Assembly (NCBI GenBank): GCA_900553345.1
Contig: USDE01000096.1
Coordinates: 1 to 6,069 of the forward strand
Source of the DNA: an uncultured Collinsella sp.
GTDB lineage: Bacteria > Actinomycetota > Coriobacteriia > Coriobacteriales > Coriobacteriaceae
DNA length: 6,069 nucleotides
Reading direction: 5' to 3'
Notes under the pieces: model-generated
Told to the model about the DNA's origin: nothing
What the model saw: only the letters and a program-made list of their open reading frames with translations
The model's database searches: none
Position numbers and translations under genes: made by a program
Shown: positions 1 to 5,402 of the stretch, in pieces
Position numbering within the stretch: the first letter of the stretch is position 1
How the letters are laid out: the number at the start of each line of letters is the position of its first letter

Positions 1-285
1 TACCCCGAGATCGGCCTGTACTGGGAGAAGGCTGCCCACGAGGAGGCCGAGCACGCCGCCAAATTCGCCGAGCTCCTGGGTGAGGTCGTGACCGACTCCA
101 CCAAGAAGAACCTCGAGATGCGTGTTGAGGCCGAGAACGGCGCCACCGCCGGCAAGACCGATCTTGCCAAGCGCGCCAAGGCCGCTGGCCTCGATGCCAT
201 CCACGACACCGTGCACGAGATGGCTCGCGACGAGGCCCGCCACGGCAAGGCTTTCGCCGGCCTGCTCAAGCGCTACTTTGGCTAA
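1..285 (+). CDS. Rubrerythrin-family diiron peroxidase (NADH peroxidase/reverse rubrerythrin type), C-terminal part
   Basis: The reading frame is open from the first base of the window and ends at TAA 283-285, giving the last 94 residues; the start lies upstream of the window. The visible part is a ferritin-like four-helix segment. It carries two ExxH diiron-ligand motifs, EEAEH near residue 15-18 of the fragment and DEARH near residue 80, in the contexts [10 protein letters not shown] and [12 protein letters not shown]. Proteins of this family reduce hydrogen peroxide in the cytoplasm of anaerobes with electrons from NADH through a rubredoxin-type centre. The rubredoxin domain, if present, would lie outside the window, so the exact subclass cannot be fixed. 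An intrinsic terminator follows 35 bases after the stop, so this is the last gene of its transcript. The family call is firm; the electron donor is inferred from relatives. Confidence 0.88.
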   Translation, partial: YPEIGLYWEKAAHEEAEHAAKFAELLGEVVTDSTKKNLEMRVEAENGATAGKTDLAKRAKAAGLDAIHDTVHEMARDEARHGKAFAGLLKRYFG

Positions 286-320
286 GCCAACCGCCTGAGA
301 CATAACCTCAAGCTCGATGA

Positions 321-350
321 GGCCCGGACCGTATTGGTTCGGGCCTTTTT
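321..350 (+). terminator. Rho-independent terminator of the rubrerythrin gene
   Basis: GGCCCGGACC (321-330) pairs with GGTTCGGGCC (336-345) as a 10-bp stem with one G-U wobble. It has a 5-base loop (GTATT) and is followed directly by TTTTT (346-350). It lies 35 bases after the rubrerythrin stop and faces the right way. The 68 bases between it and the next repeat (351-418) show nothing recognisable. Confidence 0.92.
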
Positions 351-418
351 CGTGCCTCATGAACTTGTTAACGCCCTGAAATAGGACCGCCTTCGGCATC
401 GGCTTCTCGTCAAAAACT

Positions 419-537
419 AAGTGAGCAGACTTTTTGGAACTTGCCGAGCACGCCATCCATATTGCTTTATAAAGCCGCAGGTAAATGACTTGTTGCAAAA
501 CGGCTTGGTCGCCAAAGTGCCAAAAGTCTACTCACTT
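419..537. repeat. 119-bp repeat with inverted ends, copy 1
   Basis: This starts with AAGTGAGCAGACTTTT and ends with AAAAGTCTACTCACTT, so its ends are inverted repeats of each other with one mismatch (C426). On both sides the match continues to CTAAG/CTTAG, so the unit can be read as flanked by TA dinucleotides, as left by IS630/Tc1-type insertion; that reading is inference. A full alignment by eye with copy 2 (1839-1957) needs no gaps and shows about 100 of 119 identical bases. The last 35 bases (506-540) are identical. The centre holds a perfect 12-base palindrome, GCTTTATAAAGC (464-475). No ORF in it looks real. It sits between two convergent genes and supplies the stop codon of the minus-strand gene. 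On the minus strand the distal end runs into TTTTTGACG, so a hairpin formed by the element could also help to end transcription. Confidence 0.85.
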
Positions 538-1655
538 AGAACCGCAGCCGTCCACGATCGAGCCATTTTGTGTCTAGCGGGCATCTTTCCGTCGATTACT
601 CCCAATTTTGTCCAGTCAATGAATAGTTCAGACCGGAGTAATGCCTCAGCCCTTTGCTCATCCGAGCTTTTATCACGATATTCAGCATCGAGCATCCTGC
701 ATACGGCCTTAACGATCGCGCGGAATCTATCCTCATCCGATATCTGTCTGTGTGTAAGGAGAAGCACATCGTAGCCCATGGCCTGAAGGGCCGTCATGCG
801 GTCAGCGTCACGCAAGCCATCCCCTGCGCGTCCGTGCGAGGCCTTTCCCTGACATTCAATGGCCACCTGTCGCCTACCGTCCGGCGAAGAAAGAAGTAGG
901 TCGATATATACACGGGACTTTCCCACAATCGCTCGAGCACTTGTGCTTAACGTCACTTCGACATTGAGCTCTATGCCGCAAAACCCTTCGCCTCCCAGGG
1001 CTCGCGGCAGTCCAAGCAACAAAAACGCCTCGACCTCAAAAGGCGACGCGGCACCCAATGGAACGAGTTGCGATACCGCCATAAATCTATTGCCGTAACG
1101 CATCCCGTAAACATCTGAACAAAAACGGTCAAGGTCTCTGCCTAAAACCAAAGCGTCTCGACGCCATAAATTTGAGGCGGTGCCGTCCTCGGACGGGCAG
1201 CGCACCCAACCGAACGTTGTCGAAATCGCGCCCGAATCAATTGCACGCGAAAGCTCCGCCTCAAGTGCCGCCGGCAGAGCGCACACCGCAAACAAGCCAC
1301 ACATCTCCGCCAATACCAAAAGAAGCTGGAGATCCGTCAGGTGCCGCGACATGATGAATGCCGTCAGTAGAGGAGACGTAATCAAAAACCCATGCTCCGT
1401 TTCCAGCACGGATTCCCTGGGAAGCTCACCAAGAAACAGCCGCTGCCTAATGCTGGCTGGACAAGTCCGTTTGTTTCTCGTCCGAACCAATGTATACAAC
1501 GGAAAACCGAGTGCGACCGCAGCCGTCGGGTTGCGGGCGAGATCATATCGCTGCCGGTCTTCTTCCGGTCGTGGAAGCGGCGGACACAAAGCGCGGACTT
1601 GAGGAGGCAAACGCCAGTACCTAAAAGCCGATATGTCACAAAGTAGATCCTTCAT
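528..1655 (-). CDS. Hypothetical protein with C-terminal DUF559/PD-(D/E)XK nuclease-like domain
   Basis: This encodes 375 residues from ATG 1655; a GTG at 1661 would add two residues. An in-frame stop at 1677-1679 rules out longer forms, and neither start has a visible Shine-Dalgarno sequence. The N-terminus (ISAFRYWRLPP) resembles the SA-x-x-YWR opening of orphan proteins I associate with Coriobacteriia. A middle block with LPRESV, ITSPLLTAF and EMCGLFAV also fits that layout. Next comes ASPFEVEAFLLLGLPRALGGEG, and then a DUF559-like fold: YIDLLL (Asp about 252), VAIECQG (Glu about 267), a His about 274, DADRMTALQAMGYDVLLLT and HRQI. The order D...ExxG...H...D..R..AL...G matches the DUF559/Vsr-like PD-(D/E)XK group, but the usual E-x-D-G is here E-C-Q-G, so activity is uncertain. 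No membrane or signal segment is visible. The last residues, LSE, and the stop come from the 3' repeat. Cellular role and substrate are unknown; no antitoxin or methylase partner is adjacent. Confidence 0.75.
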   Translation of the reverse strand: MKDLLCDISAFRYWRLPPQVRALCPPLPRPEEDRQRYDLARNPTAAVALGFPLYTLVRTRNKRTCPASIRQRLFLGELPRESVLETEHGFLITSPLLTAFIMSRHLTDLQLLLVLAEMCGLFAVCALPAALEAELSRAIDSGAISTTFGWVRCPSEDGTASNLWRRDALVLGRDLDRFCSDVYGMRYGNRFMAVSQLVPLGAASPFEVEAFLLLGLPRALGGEGFCGIELNVEVTLSTSARAIVGKSRVYIDLLLSSPDGRRQVAIECQGKASHGRAGDGLRDADRMTALQAMGYDVLLLTHRQISDEDRFRAIVKAVCRMLDAEYRDKSSDEQRAEALLRSELFIDWTKLGVIDGKMPARHKMARSWTAAVLSE

Positions 1656-1696
1656 AGGCACAGGAGAACACGAATTTCAACCCAGTTAGTCACGCA

Positions 1697-1804
1697 TTGG
1701 CGCGAACGCACCAAAAATGGCGCCGAACGGACTGCCAAGTTTTCAACAGCCCTCCCCAACTGGCCAAAAGCTTGTCGAGAGCTGGACGAAGCCCTGTTGA
1801 AAAC
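1697..1804. repeat. Non-coding stretch with two inverted repeats upstream of the nuclease-like gene
   Basis: Two foldbacks lie here. TTGGCGCG (1697-1704) opposes CGCACCAA (1707-1714), perfect but for one position that is a G-U wobble in minus-strand RNA. GTTTTCAACAG (1739-1749) opposes CTGTTGAAAAC (1794-1804), 11 bp perfect with a 44-base loop. A T-rich run (1809-1815) follows. Short ORFs across it are interrupted shadows with no family features. It is either the untranslated leader and promoter region of the nuclease-like gene or another short repeat element placed next to copy 2 of the 119-bp repeat. The sequence alone does not decide between these. Confidence 0.5.
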
Positions 1805-1838
1805 CCCATTTTTTTCGCATGCAAAAGCTTTATGCGGC

Positions 1839-1957
1839 AAGTGAGTAGACTTTTTTGAACATCCCGAGCAGGCCGGTCATCCTGCTTTTCAAAACCGCAG
1901 GTAGATAGCTTGTTACAAAACTGCCTGGTCGCCAAAGTGCCAAAAGTCTACTCACTT
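1839..1957. repeat. 119-bp repeat with inverted ends, copy 2
   Basis: This is the same length and orientation as copy 1. Here the terminal inverted repeats are perfect over 16 bases (AAGTGAGTAGACTTTT at 1839-1854, its complement at 1942-1957). The left flank is GC rather than CT, so the outer CTAAG is lost on that side, while the right side keeps CTTAGA. Internal pairing is possible: CCTGC (1881-1885) with GCAGG (1897-1901), enclosing TTTT and AAAA. The right end overlaps the last codons and stop of the pdxR-like gene. It separates two minus-strand genes and could affect read-through from pdxR into the nuclease-like gene, but no T-run follows it on the minus strand. Confidence 0.87.
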
Positions 1958-3387
1958 AGATTGCAGAGTGCCCCCATTAGCTGCAATTCCAAGGTATTAA
2001 GCACTTTTGGACTCAAATCGTCATACTGAACAAGAATTTGAGTTGAGTTTTCAGGGACAGATGCGCCATCAGCGCACCAAAAGCAGTCACTGACATCGAC
2101 GAACGGGATACTCGAGCGCGTGAGGGCCCGCACAAAAGAGCTTCCACCCGCTCCGCGCTCCGCAACTACGGTGCAGTAAAGGCCCGCGTCTGCATGCTCG
2201 ATCGAGACCTCTCCTGCCGGAAATACCTTCCGCACAAGCGCCATCAGGCCATCACGCGCCTCACGAGCACGAACGCGCACGCGGTTCACATGTCGCTCGT
2301 AATCACCCGATTCCAGCAAACGAGCCAAAGCGACCTGGTCAACAGAGCTCACCGACGAGGCGTAGAAACCAAGGTTGCGCCTAAACCGCTCCATTAGCTC
2401 ATCGGGCAACACCATATACGCCAAACGCAACGCCGATGAAAGGCTCTTCGAAAACGTGTTGGTGTAGATAACCGACTGGGCGGCATCGATCGATGCGAGC
2501 GCGGGAATCGGCTTCCCGGCAAGGCGAAACTCACAATCAAAGTCATCTTCGATGAGATACCGACCTGGTCGCTCGGCGGCCCAGCTCAGAAGCGCATAGC
2601 GACGCGCAATGCTCGTCACAAGGCCGGTCGGATACTGATGGGACGGCATCAGGTGAAGGACATCGGTCCCGCTTTTCTGCAGAGTGCTCAAGTCCACGCC
2701 CTCGTCATCCAACGGGATATGTCGAACTTTGCAGCCCATAGCCTGATAGATACGCGTCAGACGCAAATAGCCCGGGTCCTCAACGGCATACACCTTGTCA
2801 GCGCCAAGCAACTGAACCAACATGGTATCGAGCAGCTGGGCGCCTGCACCGATAACAATGTTGTTGGGGTCGACATTCATGCCCCTTGTCCCACGCAGAT
2901 GGTGAGCAATTGCGCGTCGCAGCCGAGCGGTGCCCTGCGCCGGTGCGGGCGAAAAAATTTCGCGCTCATCTTCGGATGCCAGCGTCGCCCGTAGTGCGCT
3001 TTGCCAAAGCCGCGCCGCCTCCAAAGCGGAAGGAGAAAGTGCATCGAACAGCTCGACCTGTCCGTTGACATCATGCGCGCTGAGGCCCACAGAGACGGTA
3101 TCTCGGTCGATGCCCTGCGAAGCCAAAGGCAAAACCGGTGCATCCGGAAGCTTGCAAGCGTAGTAGCCACGACGCGGCATTGAGCAAATATAGCCCTCGG
3201 CAAGTAACTGGCTATATGCATTCTCGATGGTAATGACACTGATTCCCAGATGACTGGCAAAGGCGCGCTTAGACGGAAGATGCTCCCCCGCCACAATACG
3301 TCCAGCAACAATATCATCTCGAATTTGCTGGTAAACATACTCATAAAGCGATGCTTCGCCGCGTTTTTCCAAATTGTAGTCAAGCAT
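1948..3387 (-). CDS. pdxR: MocR-type GntR regulator with aminotransferase-like domain, probably PdxR
   Basis: This encodes 479 residues from ATG 3387. That start is preferred over the ATG at 3420 because AGGTGG lies seven bases before it on the minus strand, and because MLDYNLEKRGEASLYEYVYQQI opens the DNA-binding domain in the normal way. Residues about 10-80 form a GntR winged helix (LPSKRAFASHLGISVITIENAYSQL, then GYICSMPRRGYY). A linker leads to a fold-type I aminotransferase domain from about 112 to the end, with GAGAQLLD, PSHQYPTG (about 248-255), IEDDFDCEF (about 279-287) and the PLP-lysine motif FSKSLSSALRL with K314. Length is normal for MocR regulators. Such proteins bind PLP and control vitamin B6 genes; PdxR of other Actinobacteria and Firmicutes is typically divergent from pdxST, exactly as here. 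PLP sensing and the direction of control are inferred. The C-terminal LSE and the stop codon lie inside the 119-bp repeat, so the original end of the gene may have been altered slightly. Confidence 0.87.
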   Translation of the reverse strand: MLDYNLEKRGEASLYEYVYQQIRDDIVAGRIVAGEHLPSKRAFASHLGISVITIENAYSQLLAEGYICSMPRRGYYACKLPDAPVLPLASQGIDRDTVSVGLSAHDVNGQVELFDALSPSALEAARLWQSALRATLASEDEREIFSPAPAQGTARLRRAIAHHLRGTRGMNVDPNNIVIGAGAQLLDTMLVQLLGADKVYAVEDPGYLRLTRIYQAMGCKVRHIPLDDEGVDLSTLQKSGTDVLHLMPSHQYPTGLVTSIARRYALLSWAAERPGRYLIEDDFDCEFRLAGKPIPALASIDAAQSVIYTNTFSKSLSSALRLAYMVLPDELMERFRRNLGFYASSVSSVDQVALARLLESGDYERHVNRVRVRAREARDGLMALVRKVFPAGEVSIEHADAGLYCTVVAERGAGGSSFVRALTRSSIPFVDVSDCFWCADGASVPENSTQILVQYDDLSPKVLNTLELQLMGALCNLSE

Positions 3388-3394
3388 GAGTTTG

Positions 3395-3400
3395 CCACCT
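3395..3400 (-). promoter_or_regulatory. Ribosome binding site that sets the pdxR start
   Basis: On the minus strand the sequence reads AGGTGG, then CAAACTC, then ATG at 3387: one mismatch to AGGAGG at a spacing of seven. The upstream ATG at 3420 has no comparable site, so the shorter form is chosen. Confidence 0.65.
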
Positions 3401-3520
3401 GACCTTATCGAGCTGTTCAATCTGGTATTAGGCTGACATTATTATTATCTCGAAAACTGAGTATTTTGCCATACCCAGCTCCCCGATAGGATGTTCCGTC
3501 AAGCAATGCACATGCCAACC

Positions 3521-3526
3521 AAGGGA
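3521..3526 (+). promoter_or_regulatory. Ribosome binding site that sets the pdxS start
   Basis: AAGGGA G (3521-3527 region) stands six to seven bases before ATG 3533. The in-frame ATGs at 3491 and 3512 have no such site and would add residues ([14 protein letters not shown]) not typical of PdxS, so 3533 is taken as the start. Confidence 0.8.
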
Positions 3527-3532
3527 GCAACC

Positions 3533-4423
3533 ATGGCAGAACAGACCAGCAAGGCCGATCGCGTCAAACTCAATCGCGAACTCGCGCAGATGCTCAAGGG
3601 CGGCGTCATCATGGACGTCACCACGCCCGAGCAGGCACGCATCGCCGAGGAGGCAGGCGCCTGCGCCGTCATGGCACTCGAGCGCATCCCGGCCGACATC
3701 CGCGCCGCAGGCGGCGTCTCGCGCATGAGCGACCCCAAGATGATCAAGGGCATCCAAGAGGCCGTCTCCATCCCCGTCATGGCCAAGTGCCGCATCGGTC
3801 ACATTGTCGAGGCGCAGGTCCTACAGGCCATCGAGATCGATTACATCGACGAGTCCGAGGTTCTCTCCCCCGCCGATGACGTCTATCACATCGACAAGAC
3901 CCAGTTTGACGTGCCGTTTGTCTGCGGCGCCCGCGATCTGGGCGAGGCGTTGCGCCGTGTTGCCGAGGGCGCCACTATGATTCGCACCAAGGGTGAGCCG
4001 GGTACGGGCGACGTCGTTCAGGCCGTGCGTCACATGCGCAAGATCCAAAAGCAGATCCGCGACGTTGTTGCCCTGCGCGACGACGAGCTCTTTGAGGCAG
4101 CCAAGCAACTGCAGGTTCCGGTCGAGCTGGTACGCGAGGTCCATGCCACGGGCAAGCTTCCCGTCGTGAACTTTGCCGCCGGCGGTGTAGCGACCCCGGC
4201 CGATGCCGCGCTGATGATGCAGCTGGGTGCCGAGGGCGTCTTTGTCGGCTCGGGCATCTTTAAGAGCGGCGACCCCGCCAAGCGCGCCGCTGCCATCGTC
4301 AAGGCCGTGGCAAACTTCACCGATGCCAGGCTCATCGCCGAGCTTTCGGAGGACCTGGGCGAGGCCATGGTGGGCATTAACGCCGACGAAATCGAGATTA
4401 TCATGGAAGAGCGCGGGCGCTAG
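3533..4423 (+). CDS. pdxS: Pyridoxal 5'-phosphate synthase, PdxS subunit
   Basis: This encodes 296 residues from ATG 3533, close to the usual 290-295. PdxS is the (beta/alpha)8-barrel synthase subunit of the DXP-independent vitamin B6 pathway. It condenses ribose 5-phosphate, glyceraldehyde 3-phosphate and ammonia from PdxT to PLP, in a dodecameric cytoplasmic complex. Diagnostic segments are [13 protein letters not shown] (Asp28), [34 protein letters not shown] with the ribose-phosphate Schiff-base lysine K85 (K81 in Bacillus subtilis), [13 protein letters not shown], and [11 protein letters not shown] with the second lysine K153 (K149 in B. subtilis). The phosphate-binding stretch [14 protein letters not shown]...[14 protein letters not shown] follows. 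All key residues are present, so it should be active. Twenty bases separate it from pdxT, so the two are surely cotranscribed. Arg is almost always CGC or CGT here, with one AGG, unlike the transposase downstream. Confidence 0.98.
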   Translation: MAEQTSKADRVKLNRELAQMLKGGVIMDVTTPEQARIAEEAGACAVMALERIPADIRAAGGVSRMSDPKMIKGIQEAVSIPVMAKCRIGHIVEAQVLQAIEIDYIDESEVLSPADDVYHIDKTQFDVPFVCGARDLGEALRRVAEGATMIRTKGEPGTGDVVQAVRHMRKIQKQIRDVVALRDDELFEAAKQLQVPVELVREVHATGKLPVVNFAAGGVATPADAALMMQLGAEGVFVGSGIFKSGDPAKRAAAIVKAVANFTDARLIAELSEDLGEAMVGINADEIEIIMEERGR

Positions 4424-4443
4424 TCCAGCAGAAAGGATCGCAC

Positions 4444-5031
4444 ATGAGCGATTATGCAGACCAAACGGTTGCCGTGCTGGCGGTCCAAGGCGCTTTTGCC
4501 GAGCACGAGGCAAGACTATTCGAGCTTGGCGCACACTGTATTGAGCTGAGGCAGGCGGCTGATTTGAAGCAGGACTTTGACCGTCTGGTACTTCCCGGCG
4601 GCGAGTCTACCGTTCAAGGGAAGCTGCTTGATGAGTTGGGCATGCTCGAGGAGCTTCGTGCCCGTATCGCTGAAGGTATGCCCGTCCTGGGCACCTGCGC
4701 CGGCCTGATTCTACTGGCTCACGACCTTGCCGCCCATGACGATAAGGGCACGCCGCGTCTGGAAACCATGGATGTACTTGTCGAGCGCAATGCCTACGGC
4801 AGGCAGCTCGGCAGCTTTCGAACCAAGGGGCAAATAGCCGGCATCGACGGTGAAGTGCCGCTGACGTTTATCCGCGCGCCCCGCATCGTCAAGGTCCACG
4901 GCGACGCCAAGGCCTTAGCGAAAGTCGACGGTCGTATTGTCGCCGCCCGTCAGGGCAACCAGCTCGGCGTAACCTTCCACCCCGAACTCGACGAAGACAC
5001 CCGCCTCCACGAACTCTTCCTTCAGATGTAG
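4444..5031 (+). CDS. pdxT: Pyridoxal 5'-phosphate synthase, glutaminase subunit PdxT
   Basis: This encodes 195 residues, the normal length for the family. PdxT is a class I (triad) glutamine amidotransferase that hydrolyses glutamine and passes ammonia to PdxS. The sequence shows AVLAVQGAFAEHE at the N-terminus, the oxyanion-side PGGESTVQGKLL (about 51-62), the nucleophile in LGTCAGLI (C85), RNAYGRQLGSF typical of PdxT, and the rest of the triad in TFHPELDED (H179, E181). The ribosome binding site AAAGGA (4432-4437) lies six bases before ATG 4444. It follows pdxS by 20 bases and completes the operon. No canonical hairpin plus T-run follows the stop; the first structure downstream is the long hairpin at 5072-5139. 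Confidence 0.97.
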   Translation: MSDYADQTVAVLAVQGAFAEHEARLFELGAHCIELRQAADLKQDFDRLVLPGGESTVQGKLLDELGMLEELRARIAEGMPVLGTCAGLILLAHDLAAHDDKGTPRLETMDVLVERNAYGRQLGSFRTKGQIAGIDGEVPLTFIRAPRIVKVHGDAKALAKVDGRIVAARQGNQLGVTFHPELDEDTRLHELFLQM

Positions 5032-5071
5032 GAAGAGCAGAAACGAGCGTGGATTTTCGGACACATAACAA

Positions 5072-5139
5072 ATGAGAGTGGACAATCTCCCACTCTGAGC
5101 TTGAATGCAGGCTCAAACCGGGAGATTATCCACTCTCAT
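5072..5139. repeat. Long palindromic hairpin downstream of pdxT
   Basis: A 20-base arm (5072-5091, ATGAGAGTGG...CTCCC) opposes 5120-5139 with a single mismatch, C5083 against A5128, which becomes a G-U wobble in minus-strand RNA. Inside, after a 4+4 internal loop, TGAGC (5096-5100) pairs with GCTCA (5111-5115) around a 10-base loop. Outside, ACATA (5063-5067) can pair with TATGT (5142-5146). No T-run follows on the plus strand. It could act as a transcript-end stabiliser or bidirectional terminator for pdxST, or be an extragenic palindromic repeat. It has no sequence similarity to the 119-bp repeat. Confidence 0.75.
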
Positions 5140-5144
5140 GCTAT

Positions 5145-5175
5145 GTAGTCATTTAAGAACGTCCCCAATGACTAC
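5145..5175. repeat. Short perfect inverted repeat next to the long hairpin
   Basis: GTAGTCATT (5145-5153) and AATGACTAC (5167-5175) are perfect complements around a 13-base loop. Its left arm touches the outer extension of the preceding hairpin, so the two structures would compete at that point. It marks the last clear structure before the presumed insertion-sequence end. Function unknown. Confidence 0.6.
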
Positions 5176-5239
5176 TTCGACAACACCGATGTTTTGGTAC
5201 CGACAGCGAAAACCCGCCAGAGCGAGGGAGGCCCTTTTG

Positions 5240-5400
5240 GGGCGAGATGACACCATAGGTTGAGCAAAAGTCAGACACTATGACCCAATCCGAGGGCACG
5301 GAAACGACAGGAGCCCCCGCTCGTGACCGCGGATCGGGGCTGCGACAATGTTGTTGAAGTGCCAGAGGCGCAGCCGCGCCGCAACGAGGTTGGGAGGCTC
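5240..5400 (+). ncRNA. Candidate IS110 bridge-RNA region
   Basis: This is placed by analogy with IS621, whose bridge RNA comes from the non-coding end upstream of the recombinase. Visible pairing supports a structured transcript: CATAG (5254-5258) with CTATG (5278-5282), AGCCCC (5312-5317) with GGGGCT (5336-5341), and GGCGC (5367-5371) with GCGCC (5376-5380) around AGCC. A near-direct repeat, GACACCATAG (5249-5258) and GACACTATGA (5274-5283), is also present. The exact ends and the target- and donor-binding loops cannot be assigned without the element's full boundaries. Confidence 0.35.
5392..5397 (+). promoter_or_regulatory. Ribosome binding site that sets the transposase start
   Basis: GGGAGG stands five bases before GTG 5403. 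The site lies in GGGAGGCTCCC (5392-5402), which can fold GGGA on TCCC around GGC and so partly hide itself. The next in-frame ATG (5430) has no site and would remove residues before the catalytic Asp. Confidence 0.7.
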
Positions 5401-5402
5401 CC

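Larger units (their letters stand above)
3388..3532. promoter_or_regulatory. Divergent pdxR-pdxS control region
   Basis: These 145 bases must hold the promoters of both transcripts. For pdxS a weak sigma-70-like pair is possible: TTGCCA (3466-3471) and TAGGAT (3487-3492), with only 15 bases between. On the minus strand TGGCAA (3466-3471 complement) followed by TAATAA in the TTATTATTA run (3438-3446) gives an 18-base spacing for pdxR. A related motif occurs twice in the same direction, TGAGTTTGCCA (3387-3397) and TGAGTATTTTGCCA (3458-3471). The second copy overlaps both candidate -35 boxes and is a possible PdxR operator half. The first overlaps the pdxR start codon and may be chance. None of these sites is proven. 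Confidence 0.4.

Noticed and set aside
421..774. A 117-residue plus-strand frame starting in the first repeat
   Set aside because: It begins inside the repeat and then runs antisense to the nuclease-like gene; its composition shows no family signature.
528..1655. Toxin-antitoxin or restriction-modification system
   Set aside because: Only one gene with a nuclease-like domain is present. No partner, methylase or specificity gene is adjacent, so such a label would be invented.
1652..1935. Two small minus-strand frames (62 and 81 residues) across the spacer and copy 2
   Set aside because: They cross inverted repeats and overlap each other. The repeat's own stops limit them, and no ribosome binding site or motif supports them.
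419..1957. Integron attC sites
   Set aside because: The repeats fold back and overlap stop codons as attC sites do, but neither end has the GTTRRRY/RYYYAAC core and no integrase gene is visible.
419..1957. CRISPR array
   Set aside because: There are only two copies, each 119 bp with internal divergence and more than 1.3 kb apart; there is no regular spacing and no cas gene.
3388..3420. Longer pdxR start at ATG 3420
   Set aside because: It would add 11 residues without a ribosome binding site, whereas ATG 3387 has AGGTGG at good spacing and begins right at the GntR domain.
3438..3448. TTATTATTA microsatellite as a phase-variable tract
   Set aside because: It is only about three units long; this is more simply AT-rich promoter sequence.
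3491..3532. Longer pdxS start at ATG 3491
   Set aside because: There is no ribosome binding site before 3491, the extra residues are atypical for PdxS, and the stretch contains the candidate -10 region. AAGGGAG before 3533 fits better.
3821..4534. A 237-residue minus-strand frame opposite pdxS and pdxT
   Set aside because: It lies antisense to two unmistakable genes and has no domain features of its own.
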